Origin: Caballeronia sp031450805 | GTDB lineage: Bacteria > Pseudomonadota > Gammaproteobacteria > Burkholderiales > Burkholderiaceae | Assembly: GCF_031450805.1 (NCBI RefSeq) | Contig: NZ_JARTVY010000001.1 | Location: 2,356,001 to 2,420,000 of the forward strand | Length of the DNA stretch: 64,000 nucleotides | Direction: 5' to 3' | Part shown: one piece after another, positions 17,247-26,363 of the stretch | How positions within the stretch are numbered: the first letter of the stretch is position 1 | Layout of the letters: every line of letters starts with the position of its first letter | Translations under genes and position numbers: made by a program | Notes under the pieces: model-generated | Told to the model about the DNA's origin: nothing | Databases searched by the model: none | What the model saw: the letters and a program-made list of their open reading frames with translations, nothing else

Positions 17247-17744
17247 CCCGTTTCTCCCTTGTTCCCACTTCTCGACGACGTCGCCGCGCGGGTCCGTCGT
17301 GCGCGTGCGGCCCGCGGCTCCCTTAAAAACCCGAAAACTACCATTAAACCGAAGGCCGACAAAAAATAATGCGCCGCCTGTCGCGCAAAGCACACGGGCG
17401 AAGCGTCTCGTCCTCGGAAAGTGCGCGCATTTTAGCCCCTAATCCGTCGCCGCGGCACTTCATGAAACCACACTGAGCAAGTGGAGCGCCGCAGTGCCGG
17501 CGCCATGCGATGTCATGATGGATGACGGCCGTTCCTTTCCTGCGATCCCGCTCGCCGGCATCGTCCGAAAGAGGAAGGCCGCCAGCCTGACGAATAGCCA
17601 GCGGAACAGTCGTTGCTAGCCATTTCGACGTGCGTCGCAAGAAGCGTCGCCATCCCGCACCCGCAACGCACGCAGCCGTGGCACGGCGCAAGAAGCCGCC
17701 TGCCCGCGTGCGCCGTTGCACCGCTATTCGAGGCCAACGTCCGC
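17247..17744. other. Divergent intergenic region between potF and the Nramp gene
   Basis: About 500 bases without a convincing gene. The potF side has AT-rich patches that could hold its promoter, for example TAAAAT on the minus strand at 17429-17434. The side before the transporter is GC-rich and stays open in frame back to 17613, but without a ribosome site or recognisable protein. I looked for a manganese (yybP-ykoY) riboswitch core and did not find one. Confidence 0.5.
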
Positions 17745-19079
17745 ATGAACACCAATCCGTCCGCGCTTGCCCAGCTTTCCGACGCGAAGTCCGGCGCGCC
17801 GTCGTCAACGCCTTCCGCGCGCGACGACCGCCCCCGCCGTTCGCGCGGCCGCTGGTACTCCTTCGCAGGCGCGGGCGCACTCGTCGCCGTCGGCTACATG
17901 GACCCCGGCAACTGGGCGACGGCGCTTGCCAGCGGCGCCCGCTACGGCTATCAACTGCTCTTCGTCGTCCTGCTCGCGAGCCTGATGGGGATGCTGCTGC
18001 AATGGGTCGCGTCGCGCGTGGGCGTCGTCACCGGGCGCGATCTCGCGCAGCTTTGCCGTGAACGCTATAGCCGGCGCACGACCGTCATGTTATGGCTCGC
18101 GTGCGAAGTCGCGATCATCGCGTGCGATGTGGCGGAGGTCGTCGGCAGCGCGGTCGCGTTGCAGATGCTGTTCGGGCTCTCGCTGACGGCGGGCGTGCTG
18201 TGCTCGGCGGTCGGCACCTTCGCGATGCTCGCGCTGCAGCGCGGCGGCAAGCGGCCCTTGCAGCGTGCAGTCACCGCGCTGATTCTCTTCGTGAGCTTCT
18301 GCTTCGTGGTGCAGCTCGCACTCGCGCATCCCGCCTGGCATGAGGCGCTGACGGGCTTCACGCCGCCGCCGGCGCTGCTGCGCGATGCCGGCATGCTCTG
18401 GCTCGCGGCCGGCGTGCTCGGCGCGACGGTGATGCCGCACAACCTGTATCTGCACTCGTCGCTGGTCAAGGACCATGCGCCGCAACGCGACGACGAAACC
18501 ATCGGCGTCGCGCTGAAGGGCGTGAACATCGATACGTTCGCGTCGCTCGCGATTGCGTTCATCGTCAATGCGTCGCTCCTGATCGTCGCCGCTGCGGTGT
18601 TCCATACGGCGGGCTACACGAAGGTCGATGATCTCGCGGACGCGCATCGGTTGATCGCGCCGCTCGTCGGAAGTCATTGGGCGGGCATCGCGTTCGCGTC
18701 GGCGCTGCTCGCGTGCGGTCTCAACGCGACTGTCACCGGAACGCTCGCCGGTCAGGCCGTGATGGAAGGCTTTCTGAAGCTGAAGGTGGCGCGCTGGGCG
18801 CGCGCGCTGCTTACGCGCGGACTGGCGATCGGCCCGGCGCTCGTGGCCGTCGCGAGCTTCGGCCAGCATGGCTCCAACGCGCTGCTCGTCGCTACCCAGG
18901 TGGTGCTCAGCCTGCAATTGCCGCTCGCGGTGATTCCGCTCGTGCGTTTCGCGTCCGATGCCGGTCTGATGGGCCGCTGGCGCGTCGCCCGGGTGCCGCT
19001 CGCGCTCGCCTGGACGTGCGCGGGGCTGATCGTGGCGCTCAATGCCGCGATGCTGTGGCAGGCTGCCGTCGGGCAATGA
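17745..19079 (+). CDS. mntH: Nramp-family divalent metal (Mn/Fe) proton symporter
   Basis: A 444-residue membrane protein with about eleven helices. TM1 carries the metal-binding DPGNWATA motif after GAGALVAVGYM, and TM6 has VMPHNLYLHSS with the metal-coordinating methionine. It imports Mn2+ (and possibly Fe2+ or other divalent ions) using the proton gradient. The ATG at 17745 is chosen because the family core begins about 40 residues later and the upstream extension (to 17613) looks like chance open frame; the ribosome site is weak. The phospholipase gene follows 88 bases later. Confidence 0.88.
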   Translation: MNTNPSALAQLSDAKSGAPSSTPSARDDRPRRSRGRWYSFAGAGALVAVGYMDPGNWATALASGARYGYQLLFVVLLASLMGMLLQWVASRVGVVTGRDLAQLCRERYSRRTTVMLWLACEVAIIACDVAEVVGSAVALQMLFGLSLTAGVLCSAVGTFAMLALQRGGKRPLQRAVTALILFVSFCFVVQLALAHPAWHEALTGFTPPPALLRDAGMLWLAAGVLGATVMPHNLYLHSSLVKDHAPQRDDETIGVALKGVNIDTFASLAIAFIVNASLLIVAAAVFHTAGYTKVDDLADAHRLIAPLVGSHWAGIAFASALLACGLNATVTGTLAGQAVMEGFLKLKVARWARALLTRGLAIGPALVAVASFGQHGSNALLVATQVVLSLQLPLAVIPLVRFASDAGLMGRWRVARVPLALAWTCAGLIVALNAAMLWQAAVGQ

Positions 19080-19167
19080 CGCAGGGCTGTGGCGGGCAAG
19101 TTCGGCGTCGCGCAGTTACGATGACGCACTCCGCACCCCGCCGCTTTAGAGAAAGGATGCCCGCCTG

Positions 19168-20421
19168 ATGGCTTTCGGTTCACTCAAGGTCCCTCTTCCG
19201 CTTCATCGACGCCACGCGCGTCTCGCGTTGGCCCTCCTCGTGTCGACGACCAGCGCGCAGGCGACGGTCGCGGTGCTGCAACCGCCGCGGGAAGCCGCCG
19301 CGGCGCAACCGCTCGAACTGACGCTGCTTTATACCGACGACGATACGAAGCCGCTCACCATCGACGTGCCGAAGCAACTCACCGTGCAACTGACCAACGG
19401 CGACTTGCCGGCCGAGCCGCTGGCCCTTCAGCGCGATGCCGCGACGCCCGACCGCCTGCGCCTCGCGCCGGGGCAGTATCGCCGGGTGCGCTATTCGGCG
19501 CCGTGGCCCGAGTCGGCGCGCGGCACCGTCAAGATCGATCCGGTCGGCTCCGATGTATCGCCGATGCTCGTCACGCTGAACCGCGGCGAGAACCAGACGC
19601 AGGTCGTCGCGGCAGAAAAGCGCGAGGCGCAGGCGGCGACGCCCGCGCAACTGGCGAGCGCCGCCGCGCAGGCCGATACGTCGTCCGCAACCGTCGATAC
19701 GATGCTCGCGGGCCGCTTCTCGACCTTCGAGCCGATCTATTTCGCCGACGGCAAGAACGGCGACAACCTCGCCAAGTTCCAGTTCAGCTTCAAATACCGG
19801 CTGCATCTGCCCGACGATCCGCGCTCGCGCGGCTTCCTCGACAACCTGTATTTCGCGTACACGCAGACGTCCATCTGGAACCTGTCAGCGCCGTCCGCGC
19901 CGTTCCGCGACACGAGCTATCAGCCGCAAGTGTTCTATTCCGTCGACGACACCGGCTGGAAGAGTCCGCTCTTCTCGCGCATGGGCGTGGCGGCGGGCAT
20001 CGGGCATGAATCGAACGGCAAGAGCGGGGACGACTCGCGGGCGATCAACATCGCGTTCGTGCGTCCGACGTGGGAGTTTGGCGATGTCACGCGCAATCAC
20101 CTGACGCTGTCGCCGAAGTTTTACTACTACCTGTCGAAGAGCGGCAACGAGGACATCGCCGATTATCGCGGCTATGTGGACTTTCTCGTGAAGTACGGCA
20201 GCCCCGATGGCTGGCAGCTCGCGACCACGCTGCGCAAGGGCACGAAGCACTGGTACGGCAGCATCGATTCGAACGTGACGTATCCGCTCGCCAAGCTGTT
20301 CGGCAGCGCCTGGGGTGGCTACGTCTTCGTCAGCTATTTCAACGGCTACGGCGAGGACATACTGGATTACAACCAGCGCCATCACTGGATCGCGCGGATA
20401 GGCTACAGTATCGCCCGCTGA
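19168..20421 (+). CDS. pldA: Outer membrane phospholipase A (PldA/OMPLA)
   Basis: A 417-residue exported protein. The C-terminal barrel half (about 165-417) contains the OMPLA active site GHESNGKSGDDSRAIN with His281, Ser283 and Asn295, the same spacing as the enterobacterial catalytic triad, and ends in a strand-like tail. The enzyme hydrolyses phospholipids misplaced in the outer leaflet, active as a Ca2+-bound dimer. It is about 130 residues longer than the enterobacterial enzyme because of an N-terminal extension rich in beta-type sequence. AAAGGAT precedes the start. Confidence 0.9.
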   Translation: MAFGSLKVPLPLHRRHARLALALLVSTTSAQATVAVLQPPREAAAAQPLELTLLYTDDDTKPLTIDVPKQLTVQLTNGDLPAEPLALQRDAATPDRLRLAPGQYRRVRYSAPWPESARGTVKIDPVGSDVSPMLVTLNRGENQTQVVAAEKREAQAATPAQLASAAAQADTSSATVDTMLAGRFSTFEPIYFADGKNGDNLAKFQFSFKYRLHLPDDPRSRGFLDNLYFAYTQTSIWNLSAPSAPFRDTSYQPQVFYSVDDTGWKSPLFSRMGVAAGIGHESNGKSGDDSRAINIAFVRPTWEFGDVTRNHLTLSPKFYYYLSKSGNEDIADYRGYVDFLVKYGSPDGWQLATTLRKGTKHWYGSIDSNVTYPLAKLFGSAWGGYVFVSYFNGYGEDILDYNQRHHWIARIGYSIAR

Positions 20422-20447
20422 ACCTTCTTTCACCGACTTCTCCGCTC

Positions 20448-20651
20448 ATGTCTTCGATCCTCCACGACCTTCCCGACAGCCCGTGCATCGGCGTCTGCTC
20501 CACGCTTTTCGACGACGTCTGCAAGGGCTGCGGCCGCACGGCGGGCGAAGTATCGAATTGGGTGTTTCTCAGCGACGACGAGAAGCGCGCGATCTGGGAG
20601 CGCATCACGCGCGAGGGAACGGCGATGCGGTTCAGGAACGACAAGCTGTGA
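20448..20651 (+). CDS. DUF1289 domain protein
   Basis: A 67-residue protein with four conserved cysteines in the DUF1289 pattern: SPCIGVC (13 and 17) and CKGCGRT (25 and 28). A conserved W and a charged helix (SDDEKRAIWERI) follow. The cysteine spacing suggests metal or Fe-S binding, but no function is established. It starts 26 bases after the phospholipase gene and is probably co-transcribed; it converges on the desaturase gene with six bases between stops. Confidence 0.88.
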   Translation: MSSILHDLPDSPCIGVCSTLFDDVCKGCGRTAGEVSNWVFLSDDEKRAIWERITREGTAMRFRNDKL

Positions 20652-20657
20652 CGCAGC

Positions 20658-21539
20658 CTAGATCACCATTTTGAGCGGCGAGCCTTTGGAGGCCGCATCG
20701 ATACGCGCGGCGAGGCGCGGCAGATTGCATGTCGGCACGCGCGGAAACAGGTGATGCTCCATGTGCATGAAGATGTTATAGCTGACGAGTGAGCGTAACT
20801 TGCCCCGCACCGTGCGCGACCTGGCGAGCGCATCGTCTGCATCGTGATGCACCGCCCAGACCGCGAAGAAGGAGGTGAGGCACTGGCCCATTGCCATTGC
20901 GATGACGTGATACTTCAGGAACGCGCAATCGAAAACACCGAATACGAGCGCGATCCACGCCACGTTCGCCACCGTCTCCGCGATGATCCACGCACGCGTG
21001 CGCTGATCGGCCTTGCGGATCGCGTTGCGATAAAGGCATAAAGGGAATAGCGGCCCCATCGAAATCGCCTGCCACCACGGCATGTACGCGCTGGCCGCTT
21101 CGAGGTCGTCCGGTCCGAGGGACTTGGCGTGGTGGCGAAGGTGATTGTATTTCACCGAATGCATCGCGCCGAGCAACAGCACGCTCATTACGAACATGAG
21201 GAGATCCGTCGCCCTTCGCGATACGCCGAGCGCACCGTGATACGCGTCGTGCACCTGTCGAGCGCCGGTCAGAAAGAACATGAACGACAAGCCGAGCGCG
21301 ACGACGATCCACCCCCGGTAAGCCGCGAACCAGGATGCCAGCAGCCAGGGCAGCGGAATCGACAGTTCGCGGAGACTTTGCATCCGGGTGAGCGGCACCA
21401 GGTCTTTCCATTCGACGGCACGCAGCCAGTCGGGCCGCTGCATTGCAGCGTTGGGTGTGGCGGCCGAGTTGTCCCCCGCCACCCGGCGCTTTCCGCGCTT
21501 CACGAGCGATTCGCTCCGACTGCAAGCAGAGATGCTCAT
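20658..21539 (-). CDS. Membrane fatty acid desaturase
   Basis: A 293-residue integral membrane protein with the three histidine boxes of di-iron desaturases: HDAYH, HLRHH and HMEHHLFP, plus an additional HHD near 235. Four or more hydrophobic helices surround them. It likely introduces a double bond into, or otherwise oxidises, an acyl chain of membrane lipid; regiospecificity cannot be read from sequence. CAGGAG is nine bases before the start at 21539. It lies downstream of ybiT on the same strand, separated by a terminator. Confidence 0.85.
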   Translation of the reverse strand: MSISACSRSESLVKRGKRRVAGDNSAATPNAAMQRPDWLRAVEWKDLVPLTRMQSLRELSIPLPWLLASWFAAYRGWIVVALGLSFMFFLTGARQVHDAYHGALGVSRRATDLLMFVMSVLLLGAMHSVKYNHLRHHAKSLGPDDLEAASAYMPWWQAISMGPLFPLCLYRNAIRKADQRTRAWIIAETVANVAWIALVFGVFDCAFLKYHVIAMAMGQCLTSFFAVWAVHHDADDALARSRTVRGKLRSLVSYNIFMHMEHHLFPRVPTCNLPRLAARIDAASKGSPLKMVI

Positions 21540-21689
21540 TTATCAAGACTCCTGTGCATATGGCGGCAAGTCGATACGCGACATGCGTCGCTCGACGCCG
21601 TTTCGAAGTATGCATGCAGGCAGAAAATACAGCCGGGGCATGGACGCTTTATTACGTTGACCGGAAGCAAATTCGCGGACCGCAAACGA

Positions 21690-21714
21690 AAAAGCCGCAC
21701 ATCGTGCGGCTTTT
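21690..21714 (-). terminator. Intrinsic terminator after ybiT
   Basis: AAAAGCCGCAC (21690-21700) pairs perfectly with GTGCGGCTTTT (21704-21714), three-base loop. On the minus strand the stem is followed by TTTTTCG, matching the end of the ybiT transcript. It would also work on the plus strand. Confidence 0.8.
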
Positions 21715-21744
21715 CCTTGAATTACGACTGAAACAGCGAGACCG

Positions 21745-23337
21745 TTACTGAATCCCCTGGCTCGCCAGAAAATCCTCGTAATTGCCGCCGAAGTCGCGCA
21801 GCGTGCCATCGGTACGGACTTCGATGATGCGATTCGCCAGCCCGCTCACGAACTCGCGATCGTGCGACACGAAAATCAGCGTGCCCTCGTACTTTTCCAG
21901 CGCGATCTGCAGCGATTCGATCGACTCCATGTCCATGTGATTGGTCGGCTCGTCCATCAGCAGCACGTTGTGGCGGCCGAGCATCAGCTTGCCCCAGATC
22001 ATGCGGCCCTTCTCGCCGCCCGACAGCACCTTCACGTTCTTCCGAATGTCGTCCGCATTGAAAAGCAGCCGGCCGAGCGTGCCGCGCACCATCTGGTCGT
22101 CGTCGCCTTCCTGGCGATACTGATCAACCCACTCGGTCAGCGTTTCGTCCTTCGGGAACTCTTCGTACGTGTCCTGCGGCATGTAGCCGACGTTGGCGTT
22201 CTCCGCCCACTTGACCGTGCCGCCGTCCAGCTCGACGGCGCCCTTCAGCGATTTCAGCAGCGTGGTCTTGCCCGCGCCGTTCTCGCCGATGATCGCGATG
22301 CGCTCGCCCGGCTGCACGCTCAGATTGAAATTGTGGAAGATGGTCCGGTCGTATTTCTTCGTGATGCCGTCGGCCACGACCGCGATGTTATGCAGCTTCT
22401 TCTCGAAGTCGAAGCGGATGAACGGATTCTGCCGCGACGACGGCTTGAATTCCTCGATCTTGATCTTGTCGATCATCTTGAGACGGCTGGTTGCCTGACG
22501 CGCCTTGGACTTGTTCGCCGAGAAGCGGCGCACGAAGTCCTGCAGGTCGGCCACGCGCTCCTTCGCCTTCGCGTTCGCGGCCTGCTGACGCTCGCGCGCC
22601 TGCGTGCTGGCGAGCATGTAGTCATCGTAGTTGCCCGGATACACCTTCAGCGTGCCGTAATCCATGTCCGCCATGTGCGTGCAGACCTGGTTCAGGAAGT
22701 GCCGATCGTGCGAGATGATGATCATCGTCGAGTTGTACTGGTTCAGCACGTCTTCCAGCCAACGGATCGAGTTGATGTCGAGGTTGTTGGTCGGCTCGTC
22801 CAGCAGCAGCACGTCCGGCTTCGAGAACAACGCTTGCGCGAGCAGCACGCGCAGCTTCCAGCCGGGCGCGACGTTGCTCATCGGCCCGTTGTGATCGGCG
22901 ATATTGATGCCGATGCCGAGCAGCAGTTCACCCGCGCGCGCTTCGGCCGTATAGCCGTCGTACTCGGCGAACTTCGCTTCGAGTTCGGCGGCGCGCATGT
23001 AGTCGTCGTCGGTGGCGTCGGGGTTCGCGTAGATCGCGTCGCGCTCGGTCATCGCGGCCCACATTTCCGTGTGGCCCATCATCACGACATCCAGCACGCG
23101 CATGTCTTCGTACGCGAACTGGTCCTGGCGCAGCTTGCCGAGCCGCACGTTCGGCTCGAGCATGACGTTGCCGGAACTCGGCTCCAGATCGCCGCCGAGG
23201 ATCTTCATGAAGGTCGACTTGCCGCAGCCGTTCGCCCCGATCAGTCCATAGCGGTTTCCTTCGCCGAACTTGACCGAAATGTTCTCGAAGAGAGGCTTCG
23301 GCCCGAATTGCATGGTGATATTGGCGGTAGACAGCAC
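21745..23337 (-). CDS. ybiT: ABC-F family ATPase YbiT
   Basis: A 530-residue soluble protein with two ABC domains, exactly the length of enterobacterial YbiT and highly similar along its length as I recall it. Walker A motifs are GANGCGKST and GENGAGKTT, Walker B are LLLDEPTNNLD and LLMDEPTNHMD, and the interdomain linker (about 240-310) is charged and arginine/lysine-rich. ABC-F proteins act on the ribosome rather than in transport; YbiT is thought to help translation through difficult sequences. The GTG start at 23337 has AAGGAC upstream. Confidence 0.93.
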   Translation of the reverse strand: MLSTANITMQFGPKPLFENISVKFGEGNRYGLIGANGCGKSTFMKILGGDLEPSSGNVMLEPNVRLGKLRQDQFAYEDMRVLDVVMMGHTEMWAAMTERDAIYANPDATDDDYMRAAELEAKFAEYDGYTAEARAGELLLGIGINIADHNGPMSNVAPGWKLRVLLAQALFSKPDVLLLDEPTNNLDINSIRWLEDVLNQYNSTMIIISHDRHFLNQVCTHMADMDYGTLKVYPGNYDDYMLASTQARERQQAANAKAKERVADLQDFVRRFSANKSKARQATSRLKMIDKIKIEEFKPSSRQNPFIRFDFEKKLHNIAVVADGITKKYDRTIFHNFNLSVQPGERIAIIGENGAGKTTLLKSLKGAVELDGGTVKWAENANVGYMPQDTYEEFPKDETLTEWVDQYRQEGDDDQMVRGTLGRLLFNADDIRKNVKVLSGGEKGRMIWGKLMLGRHNVLLMDEPTNHMDMESIESLQIALEKYEGTLIFVSHDREFVSGLANRIIEVRTDGTLRDFGGNYEDFLASQGIQ

Positions 23338-23499
23338 GGCGCGTCCTTTGAATGATGTACGACGAAAAACCTGAGATTTTAGCAGCTTTTAGCCGCGATT
23401 TCCGGCGCGGCCGCGCGAGTCCGGCCGTTCACGGAGCGCACGCGCCAAACATGACTGAACGCGGCGCCAAACGAGGCATCAAAAGCGGCATCAAAACCG

Positions 23500-23536
23500 G
23501 CGCGGGGCGCGGCCCTCGTCGAACCGCGCCCCGCGC
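23500..23536 (-). terminator. GC-rich terminator after thrC
   Basis: GCGCGGGGCGCGG (23500-23512) pairs perfectly with CCGCGCCCCGCGC (23524-23536). On the minus strand the stem is followed by GGTTTTGATG. It closes the alaA-hom-thrC block. Two copies of GGCATCAAAA (23475 and 23487) lie next to it. Confidence 0.65.
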
Positions 23537-23563
23537 GCCGCGCCGAATTGGCGAACCGAACGC

Positions 23564-25009
23564 TCAGGTGCGCTCGGCGATGAACGCTTTCACGACGGCT
23601 GCGTCCGCCGCAACGATATCGAACCGCTGCGGCAGTTTTTCAAGGCCGACGAACGCCGCCGGGCGTTCCGGCTCGCGACTGAGCGCCTCCCGTATGGTCT
23701 CGCCGAATTTGATGGGCTGCGCGGTCTCGAGCACGATCATCGGCACGCCGGGTTTGAGGTTCTCGCGCGCAACCTTCACGCCGTCGGCTGTGTGGGTGTC
23801 GATCATCGTGTCGTAGCGCTCGAACACGTCGCGGATGGTCTGCACGCGATCGTCATGGCCGCTCTTGCCCGACACGAAGCCGAATTCCCTCACGCGCGGG
23901 AAATCGCCGCTCGCCGTCAGATCGAAGCCGCCCTTCTCTTCGACATCGCGGAAAAGTTGAACGACGCGCGCCGGATCGCGGCCCAGCAGGTCATACACGA
24001 AGCGCTCGAAGTTCGACGCCTTCGAAATGTCCATGCTCGGCGACGTCGTGTGATACGTCTCCGCCGCGCCCCGCACCCGATACACGCCGGTGCGGAAGAA
24101 TTCGTCGAGCACGTCGTTTTCGTTCGTGGCGACGACGAGCTGGTCGATCGGCAGCCCCATCATCCGCGCGATGTGTCCCGCGCACACGTTGCCGAAGTTG
24201 CCCGAGGGCACCGTGAACGACACGCGCTCGTCGTTGCTCTTCGTCGCGGCGAAATAGCCCTTGAAGTAGTAGACGACCTGCGCGACAACGCGCGCCCAGT
24301 TGATCGAATTGACCGTGCCAATCTTGTGCTTCGCCTTGAACGCGTGATCGTTCGACACCGCTTTCACGATGTCCTGGCAGTTGTCGAAGTTGCCTTCCAC
24401 GGCCAGATTGAAGATGTTTGGGTCCTGCAGCGAGAACATCTGCGCCGTCTGGAACGCGCTCATTTTCTTGTGCGGCGAAAGCATGAAGACGCGCACGCCG
24501 GCCTTGCCGCGCATTGCGTATTCGGCGGCGCTGCCGGTATCGCCCGATGTCGCGCCGAGAATGTTCAGCGTTTCGCCGTGCTTCGCGAGCGCGTACTCGA
24601 AGAGATTGCCGAGCAGTTGCATCGCCATGTCCTTGAAGGCGAGCGTCGGCCCGTTCGACAATTCCAGCAGCGACAGCGGCGCACCGTTCTCGACGCCGAG
24701 GGTCTTCAACGGCGTGATCTGCACGGCGGCTTCTTCGTGGCGCACGTTGCTGTAGACCTGTGCGGTGTACGTCTTGCGCGTGAGCGAGCGCAGGTCGTCG
24801 GCGGGAATGTCGTCGCTGAATCTGGACAGCACTTCGAACGCGAGGTCCGCATACGACAGCGTGCGCCAGCGCGCGAGTTCATCGGCGGACACGCGCGGGT
24901 ACTCGGCGGGCAGATAAAGACCGCCGTCTTTCGCGAGGCCGCCCAGCAGGATGTCGGAAAACGTGTGGCGCTCGTTCATGCCGGCGCCGCGCGTCGAAAT
25001 GTAGTTCAT
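23564..25009 (-). CDS. thrC: Threonine synthase ThrC
   Basis: A 481-residue PLP enzyme of normal length for the proteobacterial long form. The N-terminus MNYISTRG is typical, the cofactor lysine is in TLAFKDMAMQLLG, and GATSGDTGSAAEYA and PSGNFGNVCAG bind PLP phosphate. It converts O-phosphohomoserine to threonine. It follows hom by 13 bases, so the two pathway genes are almost certainly one operon. Confidence 0.97.
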   Translation of the reverse strand: MNYISTRGAGMNERHTFSDILLGGLAKDGGLYLPAEYPRVSADELARWRTLSYADLAFEVLSRFSDDIPADDLRSLTRKTYTAQVYSNVRHEEAAVQITPLKTLGVENGAPLSLLELSNGPTLAFKDMAMQLLGNLFEYALAKHGETLNILGATSGDTGSAAEYAMRGKAGVRVFMLSPHKKMSAFQTAQMFSLQDPNIFNLAVEGNFDNCQDIVKAVSNDHAFKAKHKIGTVNSINWARVVAQVVYYFKGYFAATKSNDERVSFTVPSGNFGNVCAGHIARMMGLPIDQLVVATNENDVLDEFFRTGVYRVRGAAETYHTTSPSMDISKASNFERFVYDLLGRDPARVVQLFRDVEEKGGFDLTASGDFPRVREFGFVSGKSGHDDRVQTIRDVFERYDTMIDTHTADGVKVARENLKPGVPMIVLETAQPIKFGETIREALSREPERPAAFVGLEKLPQRFDIVAADAAVVKAFIAERT

Positions 25010-25022
25010 GTCGCGTACCTGT

Positions 25023-26339
25023 TTAGTGCAGCACTGCCATGCGCAGCTTCGTGACCTTCGAGACGACCGTGGACAGCGCTTCGATCTCCGCGATCGCCGC
25101 GTTCGCGTTCTTTTCCACCGTCTCGTGCGTGATGAGGATGATGTCCGTCTCGCCCTTGTTGCCGCCGTCGACCTGTTCGGATTCCTTTTGCAGGAGCGCG
25201 TCGATGGAGATGCCCTTGTCCGCGAGAATGCGGGTGATGTCGGCGAGCACGCCGGTCACGTCGGCCACGCGCAGGCGCAGGTAATAGCCGCTCGTGATGT
25301 CTTCGATTGGCAGGATCGGCGTGTTCGACAGGCTGTCGGGCTGGAAAGCCAGATGCGGGACGCGATGCTCCGGATCGGCCGTATGCAGGCGTGTCACGTC
25401 GACGAGGTCCGCGACCACGGCGGAGGCCGTCGGCTCCGCGCCCGCGCCCTTGCCATAGTAGAGCGTCGTGCCGACGGCATCGCCCTGAACGACGACCGCG
25501 TTCATCGCCCCTTCGACATTGGCGAGCAGGCGCTTTTCCGGCACGAGCGTCGGATGCGTGCGCAACTCGATGCCCTTCTCCGTGCGCCGCGCGATGCCGA
25601 GCAGCTTGATGCGATAACCGAGCTCGCCCGCATAGCGAATGTCGATGGCGGCCAGCTTGCTGATGCCTTCCACATACGCGCGATCGAACTGCACCGGCAC
25701 GCCGAACGCGATCGCGCTCATGATCGTGACCTTGTGCGCGGCGTCGACGCCTTCGATGTCGAAGGTCGGGTCGGCTTCCGCGTAGCCCAGTTCCTGCGCG
25801 CCCTTCAGCGCGGTCGCGAAGTCGATGCCGCGGTCGCGCATCTCCGACAGAATGTAGTTCGTCGTGCCGTTGATGATGCCCGCGATGGCCTCGATGCGAT
25901 TCGCCGTCAGCCCTTCGCGCAGCGCCTTGATGATCGGAATGCCGCCCGCGACGGCCGCCTCGAACGCGACCATCACGCCCTTGGCGCGCGCCGCTTCGAA
26001 AATCTCGGTGCCGTGGACCGCGAGCAGCGCCTTGTTCGCCGTCACGACATGCTTGCCGTTGGCGATCGCGCGCAGCACGAGTTCGCGCGCGAAGCCCGTT
26101 CCGCCGATCATTTCGCACACGATGTCGATGGAGGGATCGTCGACGACGGCGTGGAAGTCATCGGTGATCGCGACGCCCGCCGCGCCCTGCGCCTTCGCCG
26201 GCGTGCGCACGGCAATGCGCGAGATTTCGATGCCGCGGCCCGCGCGCCGTTTGATTTCTTCCTGATTGCGCCGCAGCACCGTGAACGTGCCGCTGCCTAC
26301 CGTGCCGAAGCCCAAGAGTCCTACTTTGATCGGTTCCAT
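25023..26339 (-). CDS. hom: Homoserine dehydrogenase
   Basis: A 438-residue monofunctional homoserine dehydrogenase. The N-terminal NAD(P)-binding motif is GLLGFGTVGSGT, the middle holds GIINGTTNYILSEM and EADPTFDIEG(V)DAAHK of the catalytic region, and the C-terminus (about 350-430) is an ACT domain likely sensing threonine. It reduces aspartate semialdehyde to homoserine. It lies between alaA (24 bases upstream) and thrC. Confidence 0.97.
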   Translation of the reverse strand: MEPIKVGLLGFGTVGSGTFTVLRRNQEEIKRRAGRGIEISRIAVRTPAKAQGAAGVAITDDFHAVVDDPSIDIVCEMIGGTGFARELVLRAIANGKHVVTANKALLAVHGTEIFEAARAKGVMVAFEAAVAGGIPIIKALREGLTANRIEAIAGIINGTTNYILSEMRDRGIDFATALKGAQELGYAEADPTFDIEGVDAAHKVTIMSAIAFGVPVQFDRAYVEGISKLAAIDIRYAGELGYRIKLLGIARRTEKGIELRTHPTLVPEKRLLANVEGAMNAVVVQGDAVGTTLYYGKGAGAEPTASAVVADLVDVTRLHTADPEHRVPHLAFQPDSLSNTPILPIEDITSGYYLRLRVADVTGVLADITRILADKGISIDALLQKESEQVDGGNKGETDIILITHETVEKNANAAIAEIEALSTVVSKVTKLRMAVLH

Positions 26340-26363
26340 ACTGCGCGAGTCTTTAGAGAGAGA

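Noticed and set aside
17450..17744. Possible manganese riboswitch before the Nramp gene
   Set aside because: No yybP-ykoY conserved core or plausible switch hairpins were recognised; only GC-rich, weakly structured sequence is visible.
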